Part shown: piece after piece, positions 1 to 7,719 of the stretch | How positions within the stretch are numbered: the first letter of the stretch is position 1 | Layout of the letters: each line of letters begins with the position of its first letter | Source of the DNA: Verrucomicrobiales bacterium | GTDB lineage: Bacteria; Verrucomicrobiota; Verrucomicrobiia; Verrucomicrobiales; DEV007 | DNA length: 9,343 bases | Reading direction: 5' to 3' | Assembly: GCA_023253615.1 (NCBI GenBank) | Contig: JALRFZ010000568.1 | Coordinates: 1-9,343, forward strand | Notes under the pieces: generated by a model | Told to the model about the DNA's origin: nothing | Database searches by the model: none | What the model saw: the letters and a program-made list of their open reading frames with translations, nothing else | Position numbers and translations under genes: made by a program

Positions 1-971
1 TTGCCCATGTAGCCATCGATGAGTGCGGCGACCTGCGCCTTGCCCGCCTCGGAGAAAACGGCCGCGGCGCCTTTTTGCACGGGGTAGCTCGCCCCGTTGA
101 ATTTCGTGCTGTGCCGGCGCGACCAGAGCGGGTGGATCGCCTGCTCCTTGCCATCGGCGGTGTAACCTTTGAGCGTTTTCGGGATGACGATGTAGGCGCA
201 ACGGACGCCGGTGAATCCGCCGTTCTTCGAGAAGCTGCGGAACTCCATGGCACACTCCCGCGCGCCTTCGATCTCGAAAATCGAGCGCGGCAGCCCGGGA
301 TCTTGGATGAAGGCCTCGTAGGCGGCGTCGTAGAAAATGATCGCTTGGTTCGCACGGGCATAGGCGACCCAGGCCTCGAGCTGGGCGCGCGTCGCGGTCG
401 CGCCGGTCGGGTTGTTCGGATAGCAGAGGTAGATGAGGTCGACCTTCTGATCGGGGATCGCGGGCACGAAACCGTTCTCCGGCGTGCACGGGAGGTAGAC
501 GAGTCCGGCGTAGGCGCCGCTTTCATCCGCGTCGCCGGTGTTGCCGATCATCACGTTGGTATCGACGTAGACCGGGTAGACCGGATCGGTGATGGCGATC
601 ACGTTCCCTTTGCCGAAAATGTCGAGGATGTTGCCCGTGTCGCACTTCGAGCCGTCGGAGATGAAGACCTCGTCGGCGGCGATGCCGAGTCCGGCGAACT
701 GGTTCTCGACGATGGCCTCGCGAAGGAACGCGTAACCTTGCTCCGGTCCGTAGCCCTTGAAAGTCGCGGCGCTGCCGAGCTCGTCGACGGCGTCGTGCAT
801 GGCCTGGCGGCAGGCCTCGGGGAGAGGCTCGGTGACGTCGCCGATGCCGCAGCGGATGAGCCGCTTCGCCGCTTCGGGATTGGCCTCGGTGAAGGCGGTG
901 ACGCGCCGGGCGATCTCGGGGAAGAGGTAACCGGCTTTGAGCTTGAGGAAGTTTTCGTTGATCCGTGCCAT
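1..971 (-). CDS. dapL: LL-diaminopimelate aminotransferase, C-terminus beyond the window
   Basis: This PLP-dependent class I/II aminotransferase converts L-tetrahydrodipicolinate plus glutamate directly to LL-2,6-diaminopimelate, bypassing the succinylase and acetylase branches of lysine and peptidoglycan synthesis in the cytoplasm. The frame gives 323 residues from ATG at 971 and runs off the left edge; the family is about 410 residues, so roughly the last fifth is missing. DapL-type landmarks are GIGDVTEP (42-49), GYGPEQGY (73-80), SDGSKCD (105-111), PNNPTG (185-190), YDAAYEAF (214-221) and [10 protein letters not shown] (246-255), where K249 is the expected PLP Schiff-base lysine. The N-terminus [21 protein letters not shown] resembles plant and chlamydial DapL. 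The start is 86 bases after the stop of the co-oriented DUF1552 gene, so it could be read through from that operon or use its own promoter. DapL is known from Chlamydiae and Verrucomicrobia, which supports the lineage guess. No strong Shine-Dalgarno is seen. Confidence 0.93.
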   Translation of the reverse strand, partial: MARINENFLKLKAGYLFPEIARRVTAFTEANPEAAKRLIRCGIGDVTEPLPEACRQAMHDAVDELGSAATFKGYGPEQGYAFLREAIVENQFAGLGIAADEVFISDGSKCDTGNILDIFGKGNVIAITDPVYPVYVDTNVMIGNTGDADESGAYAGLVYLPCTPENGFVPAIPDQKVDLIYLCYPNNPTGATATRAQLEAWVAYARANQAIIFYDAAYEAFIQDPGLPRSIFEIEGARECAMEFRSFSKNGGFTGVRCAYIVIPKTLKGYTADGKEQAIHPLWSRRHSTKFNGASYPVQKGAAAVFSEAGKAQVAALIDGYMG

Positions 972-1057
972 GGCCGCGTAGATGCGTGAAAGTCGCCCGC
1001 GGGGCAACCGATTTTTACACGGAAAGGGGCGGAATTTTCACCGACGCGGCCCGCGCC
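972..1057 (-). promoter_or_regulatory. Spacer before dapL with a weak promoter-like pair
   Basis: This is an 86-base spacer between the DUF1552 stop and the dapL start. On the minus strand it carries GTGAAA (1036-1041) and TAAAAA (1012-1017), separated by 18 bases and lying about 40 bases before the dapL ATG. This is a poor match to a sigma-70 promoter but is the only AT-rich patch in the gap. No convincing rho-independent terminator with a U-tract is visible, so read-through from upstream genes remains possible. Confidence 0.2.
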
Positions 1058-2380
1058 TCAGATGGCGAGGGCATTTTCGGCGTCGCCGAAACGATCGACC
1101 CGCACGCCCATCCGGTCCATCAGAGCGAGGTGGAGACGGCAGAGTTTCCGGTTCGGATCCTGGCTCAGATCGTAGGCCTGTCCGCCCTTGATCGTGCCAC
1201 CCCCACCGCCGGCGAGGACGACGGGGAGCTGGCGCGAGTCGTGGGCGTTCCCGTCCATGAGGCTGCTGGTGAGGAGGATCATGCTGTTGTCGAGGAGCGA
1301 GCGCTCGCCCTCGTTCGTCGCCGCCATCTTCTGGAGAAACTCGGCCCAGAGTTTCACCTGGAATTCATTCACCTTTTGATAATGCGCGAGACGGGTCTCG
1401 TCGCCCGCGTGGTGCGAGAGCTCGTGGATGCCCGAAGTCACCCCGTCGAGGCTGGGGAACCGCATGTTCGAGAGGTCGTTGTTCAGCATGAAGGTGGCGA
1501 CGCGGGTGCGGTCCATCTGGAAGGCGAGCAGCATGATGTCGAACATGAGGCGGAGGTGATCCTCCGAGCTCGCAGGAATGCCCGACTCGGGGCGTCCGAT
1601 CGTCGGCGCCTTCACGCTCGGCTGCCAGCCCTGGCCACCGGTCTCGGCCTGACTGATTTTTTCCGCCTGCTCGACGCGTTTCTCGATCTCTCGGACGGAG
1701 CTGAGGTATTCATCGAGCTTCTGGCTGTCGCGCTGGCTGAGACGGGTGCGGAGGCCCTTGGCGTCGTCGAGCACGAGATCGAGGATGCTCTTGTCGCGCT
1801 GGCGCTTGCTGCCGTCGTCGAAGAGTTGGTCGAAGGCCTGCTGCGGGAAGATCTCCTTCGGCGCGGGCGTCGTCGGAGTGCTCCAGGAAATGTAGGCGGA
1901 GTAGATCGAGGTGAAGCCCGAGTCGGTCGCGTAGCTGGGGCGTTCGGTGCCGAGGACGATGCTGGGCACGGGGGTCTCGCGTCCCACCTTCGCGGCGATG
2001 AGCTGGTCCATCGTCATGCCGACCTCGACGTCGGTGGTGGTCTTTTTCACACGCAATCCCGAAAGCACGTTCATCTTCGGATAGTGCCCGCCTTCGCCCT
2101 CGACCGTGGTCGGATTCCAGAGCCCGGTGAAGACGGCGACCTTGTCCTTCAACGGAATGAGTGGACGCAGCGAATCGGCGAACTCGATCCCGTTGGCACC
2201 CATCTTCGCACCCCAGTGGTGGGGGTTCACCCCGTTGCCGGTGAAGCAGACGGCGAGGCGGCGGGGCGCTCCTCCGGGTTTGGCGGCTTCGGCTCCGAAG
2301 GCGGAGATCGATTCAAACCAGGGGAGCCCGAGGGCAACCCCGGTACCACGGAGGAAACGGCGGCGGGAGAGGGAGGTCAT
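1058..2380 (-). CDS. DUF1552 domain-containing protein, Tat-exported
   Basis: This DUF1552 family protein has unknown biochemical function. The family is abundant in Planctomycetes and Verrucomicrobia and usually sits beside a DUF1592/PSCyt1 gene, as here. It is 440 residues from ATG at 2380. The N-terminus has a twin-arginine signal: S5-R6-R7-R8-F9-L10 followed by a hydrophobic stretch to about residue 25 and an Ala-rich cleavage zone, so export as a folded protein by Tat is predicted. The body carries family-like segments such as PRRLAVCFTGNGVNPHHW near residue 38, HYPKMNVLSG near residue 90, and a C-terminal GNAHDSRQLPVVLAGGGGG containing H380. The frame extends in theory to a TTG at 2434 that overlaps the upstream stop, but that would put 18 residues before the Tat motif, so 2380 is preferred. 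The upstream DUF1592 gene ends 50 bases before this start, which suggests an operon. The family call is confident; the molecular role is not known. Confidence 0.93.
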   Translation of the reverse strand: MTSLSRRRFLRGTGVALGLPWFESISAFGAEAAKPGGAPRRLAVCFTGNGVNPHHWGAKMGANGIEFADSLRPLIPLKDKVAVFTGLWNPTTVEGEGGHYPKMNVLSGLRVKKTTTDVEVGMTMDQLIAAKVGRETPVPSIVLGTERPSYATDSGFTSIYSAYISWSTPTTPAPKEIFPQQAFDQLFDDGSKRQRDKSILDLVLDDAKGLRTRLSQRDSQKLDEYLSSVREIEKRVEQAEKISQAETGGQGWQPSVKAPTIGRPESGIPASSEDHLRLMFDIMLLAFQMDRTRVATFMLNNDLSNMRFPSLDGVTSGIHELSHHAGDETRLAHYQKVNEFQVKLWAEFLQKMAATNEGERSLLDNSMILLTSSLMDGNAHDSRQLPVVLAGGGGGTIKGGQAYDLSQDPNRKLCRLHLALMDRMGVRVDRFGDAENALAI

Positions 2381-2384
2381 GGCG

Positions 2385-2417
2385 GTAAAAGGTGGGAAGG
2401 TAAAAAGTAAAAGGTGG
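2385..2417. repeat. 11-bp direct repeat in the DUF1592-DUF1552 spacer
   Basis: GTAAAAGGTGG occurs at 2385-2395 and again at 2407-2417, with a partial copy GGTAAAAAG (2399-2406, first base shared with the flanking GG) between them. On the coding (minus) strand the spacer is therefore pyrimidine-rich, with CCACCTTTTAC copies leading to the DUF1552 ATG at 2380. No Shine-Dalgarno is visible there, so this tract occupies the translation-initiation region. Its function is unknown. Confidence 0.6.
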
Positions 2418-2430
2418 TTGCGAATTACAA

Positions 2431-5400
2431 TCAAGGATTGCTGGCCAAAGCGGACGCTTCGTTTCTTCGGTTCATGAATTGGCGGCTGGTGACGATCGTG
2501 GCGACGGCGGCCGAGACTTTGCCGTCGTTGGACTCGATCGCTTTCGTGATCCCGGCGAGGAGGTCCTTGTCGCTCGGGAGGACGCTGCGTCCCAACGCAT
2601 ATCCGAGGAGCTTGCGGCTGAAGTGGTTCGTGAACTGCCCGTTGTTTTTCGCGAGGTAATCGCGGAGACCGGCCATGCCCTTGAAGGTGGTGCCATCGCG
2701 CAGCTCGCCGGTGTCGTCGATGACGCCGCCCGCCTCGTCGGTGGTGCGGAAGCGCCCGATCGGATCGAAGGACTCGAGGGCGAAGCCGAGCGGGTCGATG
2801 CGGTCGTGACAGACGGCGCAGGCCTGATCTTCACGGTGCTTCATGAGCGCCTCGCGAAGGGAGGCGGGCTTCAGACCTTTCTCCAGCTCAGGCACGTTCG
2901 GAGGAGGAGGCGGCGAGCTGTGCCCGAGGACGATGGCATAGAGATACTCGCCGCGGATCACGGGGCTGGTGCGGTTCGGACGCGAGGTCTTGGTGAGTAC
3001 CGCGCCCATGCCGAGCAGCCCGCCACGGTGGTGATCGGATACTTTCACCTCGCGGAATTCCGGTCCCGTCACGTTGGGGATCCCGTAGAATTTCGCGAGC
3101 CGCTCGTTGAGGAAGCTCGAGTCGCCCGTGACGATGTCCATGACGCGGCGATCCTCGCGGAAGAGACGTCCGAAAAACTCGACGACCTCGCGCTTCATGT
3201 CGGCACGGAGTTCGGGGGTCATTTCGGGATACTTCATCGTATCGACGCCGTCGTGTTCCTCGAACGTCGAGAACTTCAGCCACTGCCCGGCGAATTCCTC
3301 GGCCAAGGCTCCGGCCCGGGGATCCTTCATCATGCGCTTTGCCTGGGCCGCAAGCACCTCGGGCTTGCGCAGACTGCCGTCCTCCGCGGCCTTGCGCAGC
3401 TCCCAGTCGGGAATCGAGGACCAAAGGAAATAGCTGAGACGCGAGGCCAGCTCCCACGAGGAAAGCGGCAGATCGCCACCGGAGTTGGGTGCGTTCGTCA
3501 GGGTGTCCGGAGCGGGCAGCGTCTCGGCCTTGAAGATGTAATGCGGCGAGACGAGGACGCGGACGATCCCCTCGCGCACGGCCGACTCGCGGTCGAGCCC
3601 CTGGGCGACGCGCTCCCGGTAGAAGGCGGCAAGCGTTTCCCTCTCCGCCTCGGCGAGGGGACGACGCCAGGCCCGCGAGGCGAACTGATGCAGATGCCAG
3701 ATCATCGCCCCGTCGAATTCCCCCTTCAGCTGGTCGTTCAACTCCTTCGGCGCGGCGAGACGCCAATCCTTTTTCATCGCCGTGAGGGTGGCCTTGTCTT
3801 TCTCGCCGAGCACCTGGCCAAGCTGGTCGTCGCTGAAGTAGTAGACCGTGTATCCCGGAGAACCGCGATAGAGATTGCGCGCCACTTCCTCGAGGCGGCG
3901 CTCGAACATGTCGGGGAAGGCGACCCGCATCACGTGGAACTCACCCATGGTGCGCCGCGCCGCCTCGGTCTGGATCTTCCAGATCGTGAGCACGCCGGGA
4001 ATGATCTTCGTCACATCGCGCGGGGTCCCGGTGGTGGCGGTCCACTGGATCGTGGCCTGGTCGACTTCCGGATTTTCGAAATCGAGTTTCGTGTCCGCCC
4101 GCAGAGAGACCGCATCCGGCGGCAGCGGCAGGGTGATCACCTTCGGCGCGGCGACGGCGAGGATCTGCGGCTCTATCTTGCGGTCGGGCTTGGGATGTTT
4201 GCCGAAAAGCGAACGCGTCGCCTCAAGCGAGGCGACGCGCTTCTTCAGCTCGTCGAGGTTCGCGGGAGCGGGATTCGCGGCGACCTGCGCCTTCAGCTCT
4301 CCGATCGTCTTGCCGAGCCAGTCGAAATAATTGACGCCGCCCTTCCCGAGCTTCACGTCGATCTTCGTGACGAGCGCGATATCACCCGCATTGCCGTCGC
4401 CGAGGTCACCGAAACAGAGATGCACGTGGCTCTTTCCTTTCACCTCCGCGTTCATCGGGTAGGGGCGGATGCCGTCGGAGTCCTGCTGGCGGCGCTGCAC
4501 CCCGCTGCCGGGTTTCTGCGGATTGTTCCAGGAAAGGAGGTCGGCCTCGATCTGAGCAATGCGCGAGGTCACCGCCGCGGGCACCTCCTTGGGCTTGGCC
4601 GCATCGGGCGCCGGCAGCTCGCGCCAAGGCACGCGCACGAGATCGAGAAAACGCGACTTCGGCTCCGGCTTCGTGACGAGATTCCACCAGTTCTGCAGGA
4701 AGGGCAGCTTCAGCCCCGACTCCTTTGCGAGGGCATCGAGCGGCGTCTGGAAATGCTGGTGCTTCCAGCAGGCGAGCAGGTAATCGCCCTCGCGCATGTC
4801 GTCGAAGTCCCCGGGCAGGTGGGGCGCGGCCTTCTGTTGATACCACACGTAGAGCCCCTGCTCGGCGTGGGCCTTGAGCTGCTCGGGACCACGAAGACCG
4901 ATGCGGTGATCGTGGAACACGAGCCCCGTGCCCGGCATCACCGTGGCGTGATCGGCAAGCTGGCGGGCGGCGTTGAAATACTTGTCGAGGGCGGCGGGAC
5001 TGAGGAACAGCACGTCGCCCGTGTTCGAGAATCCCTCCCCTCCCCCGCCGTCGGTTTGGAATTCCTTCGCGAGCCCGTAGTCGCGTCCGGTGAGGTCGCG
5101 GATCGAGCGATCGTATTCCGCGTTGGTGAGGCGGCGCATCGTCACGGGCCCGGGATCGCCCGCGTTCGTCTGGGCGAGGGCATCGAGCTCGTGGGTGACC
5201 CAGGCCGTGATGGAGGTTTCCTCGGCTTCGGTGAGGGGCTCGGCCTTCCGCGGAGGCATCTCGCCGCTCTCGATCGTGTCAAGGACGCGGTGCCAGAGCT
5301 CGAACTGCTCGTCGATTTTCGGGTCGGCGGCGAGAGCCTTCATGTCGACCTCGCCCTTGATGTCCTCTCCCCCGTGGCAGCTGTAGCATTTCGCCGCCAG

Positions 5401-5496
5401 CATCGGTTCGATCGATTTCCAATCGGGCGCGGCGTTGCAGACCACCGGGAGCAACCCGGAGGCGGTTGAGAGAAGGACTAGGGAGAATCGAGTCAT
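2431..5496 (-). CDS. DUF1592 planctomycete-type cytochrome c protein, two CxxCH motifs
   Basis: This is a 1021-residue predicted secreted protein. A Sec-type signal spans about residues 1-22 (hydrophobic LVLLSTASGLLPVV, cleavage near CNAA). A PSCyt1 cytochrome domain follows at about 26-103, with haem motif C37-Y-S-C40-H41 and M80 in SGEMPP as the likely distal ligand. DUF1587 comes next (about 118-185, RRLTNAEYDRSIRDLTG), then a 400-residue region I cannot assign, then DUF1595 (about 598-658, FASRAWRRPL), DUF1592 (about 680-806, LASRLSYFLWSSIPD), DUF1588 (about 825-920, including C893-A-V-C896-H897 and DPLGFALESFDPIGRFR) and DUF1585 (about 938-1010, FSRKLLGYALGRSV). The role is unknown; a periplasmic redox or electron-transfer function is inferred from the haem motifs. 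ATG at 5496 is chosen because it begins the signal peptide; the frame stays open 309 codons further upstream, but that part is antisense to the deacetylase gene. It is followed after 50 bases by its usual DUF1552 partner. Confidence 0.92.
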   Translation of the reverse strand: MTRFSLVLLSTASGLLPVVCNAAPDWKSIEPMLAAKCYSCHGGEDIKGEVDMKALAADPKIDEQFELWHRVLDTIESGEMPPRKAEPLTEAEETSITAWVTHELDALAQTNAGDPGPVTMRRLTNAEYDRSIRDLTGRDYGLAKEFQTDGGGGEGFSNTGDVLFLSPAALDKYFNAARQLADHATVMPGTGLVFHDHRIGLRGPEQLKAHAEQGLYVWYQQKAAPHLPGDFDDMREGDYLLACWKHQHFQTPLDALAKESGLKLPFLQNWWNLVTKPEPKSRFLDLVRVPWRELPAPDAAKPKEVPAAVTSRIAQIEADLLSWNNPQKPGSGVQRRQQDSDGIRPYPMNAEVKGKSHVHLCFGDLGDGNAGDIALVTKIDVKLGKGGVNYFDWLGKTIGELKAQVAANPAPANLDELKKRVASLEATRSLFGKHPKPDRKIEPQILAVAAPKVITLPLPPDAVSLRADTKLDFENPEVDQATIQWTATTGTPRDVTKIIPGVLTIWKIQTEAARRTMGEFHVMRVAFPDMFERRLEEVARNLYRGSPGYTVYYFSDDQLGQVLGEKDKATLTAMKKDWRLAAPKELNDQLKGEFDGAMIWHLHQFASRAWRRPLAEAERETLAAFYRERVAQGLDRESAVREGIVRVLVSPHYIFKAETLPAPDTLTNAPNSGGDLPLSSWELASRLSYFLWSSIPDWELRKAAEDGSLRKPEVLAAQAKRMMKDPRAGALAEEFAGQWLKFSTFEEHDGVDTMKYPEMTPELRADMKREVVEFFGRLFREDRRVMDIVTGDSSFLNERLAKFYGIPNVTGPEFREVKVSDHHRGGLLGMGAVLTKTSRPNRTSPVIRGEYLYAIVLGHSSPPPPPNVPELEKGLKPASLREALMKHREDQACAVCHDRIDPLGFALESFDPIGRFRTTDEAGGVIDDTGELRDGTTFKGMAGLRDYLAKNNGQFTNHFSRKLLGYALGRSVLPSDKDLLAGITKAIESNDGKVSAAVATIVTSRQFMNRRNEASALASNP

Positions 5497-5706
5497 CGGG
5501 TGGATCAGGAAGGTTCGAACCTTCGCGCGTTTGTCAGGTTCAAAGTCGGATCGAACGCCGCCTTTTCCAAACGTCGATGGCGGCGCGATGGCGTGACATC
5601 CAACCCTGTCCAACGGGCCACCAAAGAGGGTCGGATTGCCCCGCCCATGAGACTTGCGCCTTGAAATCCAGGCAGGACCGCGTGAAACTGTGACTCGCGC
5701 GATCCG
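5497..5706. promoter_or_regulatory. Divergent intergenic region between the DUF1592 and deacetylase genes
   Basis: These 210 bases separate two divergently transcribed genes and must hold both promoters. No canonical sigma-70 pair stands out on either strand, and no strong Shine-Dalgarno precedes either ATG. The notable element is a perfect palindrome at 5509-5524. Two further partial matches to its GGTTCGAAC half lie on the DUF1592 side: GGTTCAAAG (5537-5545) and GGATCGAAC (5548-5556). No credible small ORF is seen here. Confidence 0.55.
5509..5524. promoter_or_regulatory. Perfect 16-bp palindrome, possible operator
   Basis: GAAGGTTCGAACCTTC is identical to its reverse complement and begins 12 bases before the DUF1592 ATG (5496, minus strand). 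With no spacer between arms it suits a homodimeric DNA-binding protein better than an RNA hairpin, although an RNA copy could also pair around a tight loop. The position, close to the start codon in the divergent region, suggests control of the cytochrome gene. No regulator gene is present in the window to pair it with. Confidence 0.45.
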
Positions 5707-6633
5707 ATGCGAATCCTTCTCCCCATTCTCCCCGCCCTGCTCCTCCTGACTTCCTGCCAGGTGCCCTCGTCCGTTTCGAAATCGGCGACTTCGCCGCTGG
5801 CAACCGGTGAGCTGAAGGTGTCGCTGCCCCCGCTGTTCGCCGGCCTCGAAGCTCCGACCTGGGGCATCGCCCCGCCGGAGGAAGAAGCGCCGCCCGCGCC
5901 GGGATGGACGGGCCCTGTCGAGGACACCTACACCCGCGTGAAGACGAGCAAGAGGGTCGTCGCTCTGACCTTCGATGACGGCCCCCATCCGGAGAACACC
6001 CCGCGCCTCCTCGACATGCTGAAGGAACGCAAGGTGAAAGCCACTTTCTACGTCGTGGGGAACATGGTGAAATACAGCCCGCACCTCCTCAAGCGGATGA
6101 TCGACGAGGGGCACGAGATCGGGAACCACACCGTCTCCCACGGCACGCTCTCGCGCATGTCCGACGAGACCCTGCTGAAGGAACTGCGCGCCGCCCATGA
6201 TCAGATCGTCGCCGCCACCGGTGTCGCCCCGATCTCGATGCGCCCGCCCGGTGGCGCGATCAAGAAGGATCAGAAGGAACTGATGCTGCGCGAGCTCGGC
6301 TATCCCACGATCCTCTGGTCGGTGGATCCCGAGGACTGGAAACGCCCCGGTCCGGCCGTGGTGACGAGCCGGCTCGTCAACGGTGCGAGCCCCGGCGGCA
6401 TCCTCCTCGTGCATGATCTGCACAAACCCACCGTCGACGCGATGCCATTAACCCTCGACCAGCTCCTCGCGATGGGCTATGAGTTCGTCACCGTCTCCGA
6501 GTTGATCAAACTCGACGAAGCGCCCGCCGAACGTGCCGCCGAGGAAGAGCGGAAAAAGGCCGAGGCGGCGGCGGCCGCTGCCGCAGGGACGGCGGCGGGA
6601 GAAAGCGCTCCGGCGGCGGCCCAGGTGCCGTGA
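5707..6633 (+). CDS. Polysaccharide deacetylase (NodB-fold) lipoprotein
   Basis: This is a 308-residue carbohydrate esterase family 4 type protein expected to remove N- or O-acetyl groups from a glycan such as peptidoglycan or an exopolysaccharide. Residues 1-17 form a lipoprotein signal (hydrophobic run ending L14-T-S-C17), so it should be lipid-anchored in the envelope. A Pro-rich linker runs to about residue 70. The NodB domain covers about 83-267 with motif 1 TFDDGP (D90 base, D91 metal), motif 2 HTVSH (H141 and H145 metal ligands), motif 3 RPPGG (179-183), motif 4 VDPEDW (206-211) and motif 5 LVHD (H236). The metal triad is intact. Motif 3 has Gly where many members have an aromatic residue. 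The C-terminus (about 275-308) is a charged then Ala-rich low-complexity tail. The start is fixed by the signal peptide. It is divergent from the DUF1592 gene. The substrate cannot be read from the sequence. Confidence 0.93.
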   Translation: MRILLPILPALLLLTSCQVPSSVSKSATSPLATGELKVSLPPLFAGLEAPTWGIAPPEEEAPPAPGWTGPVEDTYTRVKTSKRVVALTFDDGPHPENTPRLLDMLKERKVKATFYVVGNMVKYSPHLLKRMIDEGHEIGNHTVSHGTLSRMSDETLLKELRAAHDQIVAATGVAPISMRPPGGAIKKDQKELMLRELGYPTILWSVDPEDWKRPGPAVVTSRLVNGASPGGILLVHDLHKPTVDAMPLTLDQLLAMGYEFVTVSELIKLDEAPAERAAEEERKKAEAAAAAAAGTAAGESAPAAAQVP

Positions 6634-6720
6634 TCCAGGCTCTTCTCCCTCGCCCACGTCACGAAAGTGGCAGCCCTCTTTCCGAGAATGCGCTTGCCGG
6701 AGGGGCGGGAATCCTGCTTG

Positions 6721-7719
6721 ATGTCGGGTCTCATGAGCGAAGAGATTCTTTGGTTTTACGAAGGCGGCGGAGAGCGCCGTGGACCGGTCGGGGCGGCGGC
6801 ACTGGTCGCCCTGTATCAGCGCGGCGAAATCGCGGCCACCACCCTCGTCTGGCGAGACGGCCTCGATGATTGGATCGCCTTCTCCGCGAGCGGGTTGGCC
6901 CCGGCCGCGACCGCCGGCTCGGGACCCCCTCCGGTGCCCCTCCTCGCTCCGGCGACCCCGCCACCCGTGCCCGCGGGATTTCTCTTCCAGGCCCGGGCGG
7001 TGAGCCTGCGCCCGGATTTCCGGCCCTCGATCAACGCCTGCCACGGCCGGGCCTGGGATCTGCTGAAAACGCGCTTCTGGCCCTTCGTGGGCTGTTTCGC
7101 CCTCGTCACCCTCATCCTTGGCGTCGCTTACCAGTTTTATGTGCCGGCTTTTTTCCTGATGTTCCCCCTCCTTGGCGGACTCTACTGGTATATCCTGCGG
7201 GCGGCCCGCGGTGAAACGGTGCAGTTCGAGATGCTCTTCGAGGGATTCCGCCGACAGTTCGGCCCGCTCGCGATCGCGAATCTCATCGTCAGCGGCATCG
7301 GGATCGGCATGTTCCTCGTCATCGCGGTGGTCTTCGGTCTGGCCGCCGCCGCCATCGGAGCCGGCACCTCGCTCTTCGAGTCGGACGATCCCCTCGTCAT
7401 CGCCGGCTTGGTCGGGGGCGGGCTCTTCGCCCTTTTTGTCATGATGATTCCGCTGATGGTCCTGGGGGTCGTGGCGAATTTCGCCATTCTTCTCATCCTC
7501 GACGGAGAGGTAAAGGCGGGCGAGGCGCTCTCGCTCGGATGGGCCGCGACGAAACCCCACCTCTTCCAGCTGCTGTTCTTCATGATCGTGAACGGCTTCC
7601 TTTCCTTCGCGGGGATGCTCGCCCTCTATTTCGGAGTCTTCATCACCGGAGCGTGGGCCTCGATCGCCCTCGTCTATCTCTACGAGGACGCCTTCGGCGA
7701 CGGGAAGCGCACGGTCTGA
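6721..7719 (+). CDS. GYF_2 (DUF4339) domain multi-pass membrane protein
   Basis: This is a 332-residue protein from ATG at 6721. Residues about 9-58 match the bacterial GYF_2 pattern: W11-F-Y, G21-P22-V23, GEIAATTLVW and a closing W51. A Pro/Ala-rich linker (about 60-85) joins it to a hydrophobic region with roughly six membrane segments near 119-139, 142-160, 184-212, 225-250, 245-262 and 283-321 (the last probably two). A GYF domain on the cytosolic side usually binds Pro-rich peptides; that role here is inference. Other possible starts in the same frame are GTG at 6667 and ATG at 6733; GGAGG at 6699-6703 lies 17 bases before 6721, which is long for a Shine-Dalgarno. The 87-base gap after the deacetylase gene (6634-6720) holds no clear terminator, so co-transcription is possible. 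The membrane part resembles uncharacterised bacterial membrane proteins, and I cannot name a specific function. Confidence 0.82.
   Translation: MSGLMSEEILWFYEGGGERRGPVGAAALVALYQRGEIAATTLVWRDGLDDWIAFSASGLAPAATAGSGPPPVPLLAPATPPPVPAGFLFQARAVSLRPDFRPSINACHGRAWDLLKTRFWPFVGCFALVTLILGVAYQFYVPAFFLMFPLLGGLYWYILRAARGETVQFEMLFEGFRRQFGPLAIANLIVSGIGIGMFLVIAVVFGLAAAAIGAGTSLFESDDPLVIAGLVGGGLFALFVMMIPLMVLGVVANFAILLILDGEVKAGEALSLGWAATKPHLFQLLFFMIVNGFLSFAGMLALYFGVFITGAWASIALVYLYEDAFGDGKRTV

Noticed and set aside
1041..1058. GC-rich inverted repeat CGCGG-C-CCGCG after the DUF1552 stop
   Set aside because: The one-base spacer does not allow a stable hairpin and no U-tract follows in the transcript direction.
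965..2410. A 481-codon plus-strand open frame across the DUF1552 gene, and a similar 304-codon frame across dapL (75-989)
   Set aside because: Both are antisense shadows of well-supported minus-strand genes and show no family motifs.
2479..5469. A 996-codon open frame on the plus strand across the DUF1592 gene
   Set aside because: It is exactly antisense to a gene with clear domain homology, has low-complexity Arg/Gly/Val/Glu-rich composition and no recognisable motif. GC-rich third positions commonly keep the opposite frame free of stops.
5466..5693. 75-codon plus-strand frame in the divergent intergenic region
   Set aside because: It starts inside the DUF1592 gene, has no recognisable features and covers the probable promoter region.
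5497..6423. 309-codon N-terminal extension of the DUF1592 reading frame
   Set aside because: It is antisense to the polysaccharide deacetylase gene. The real N-terminus is marked by the signal peptide at 5496.
6448..7560. 370-codon minus-strand frame opposite the deacetylase 3' end and the GYF_2 gene
   Set aside because: It covers two real plus-strand genes and has a charged, repetitive composition without domains.
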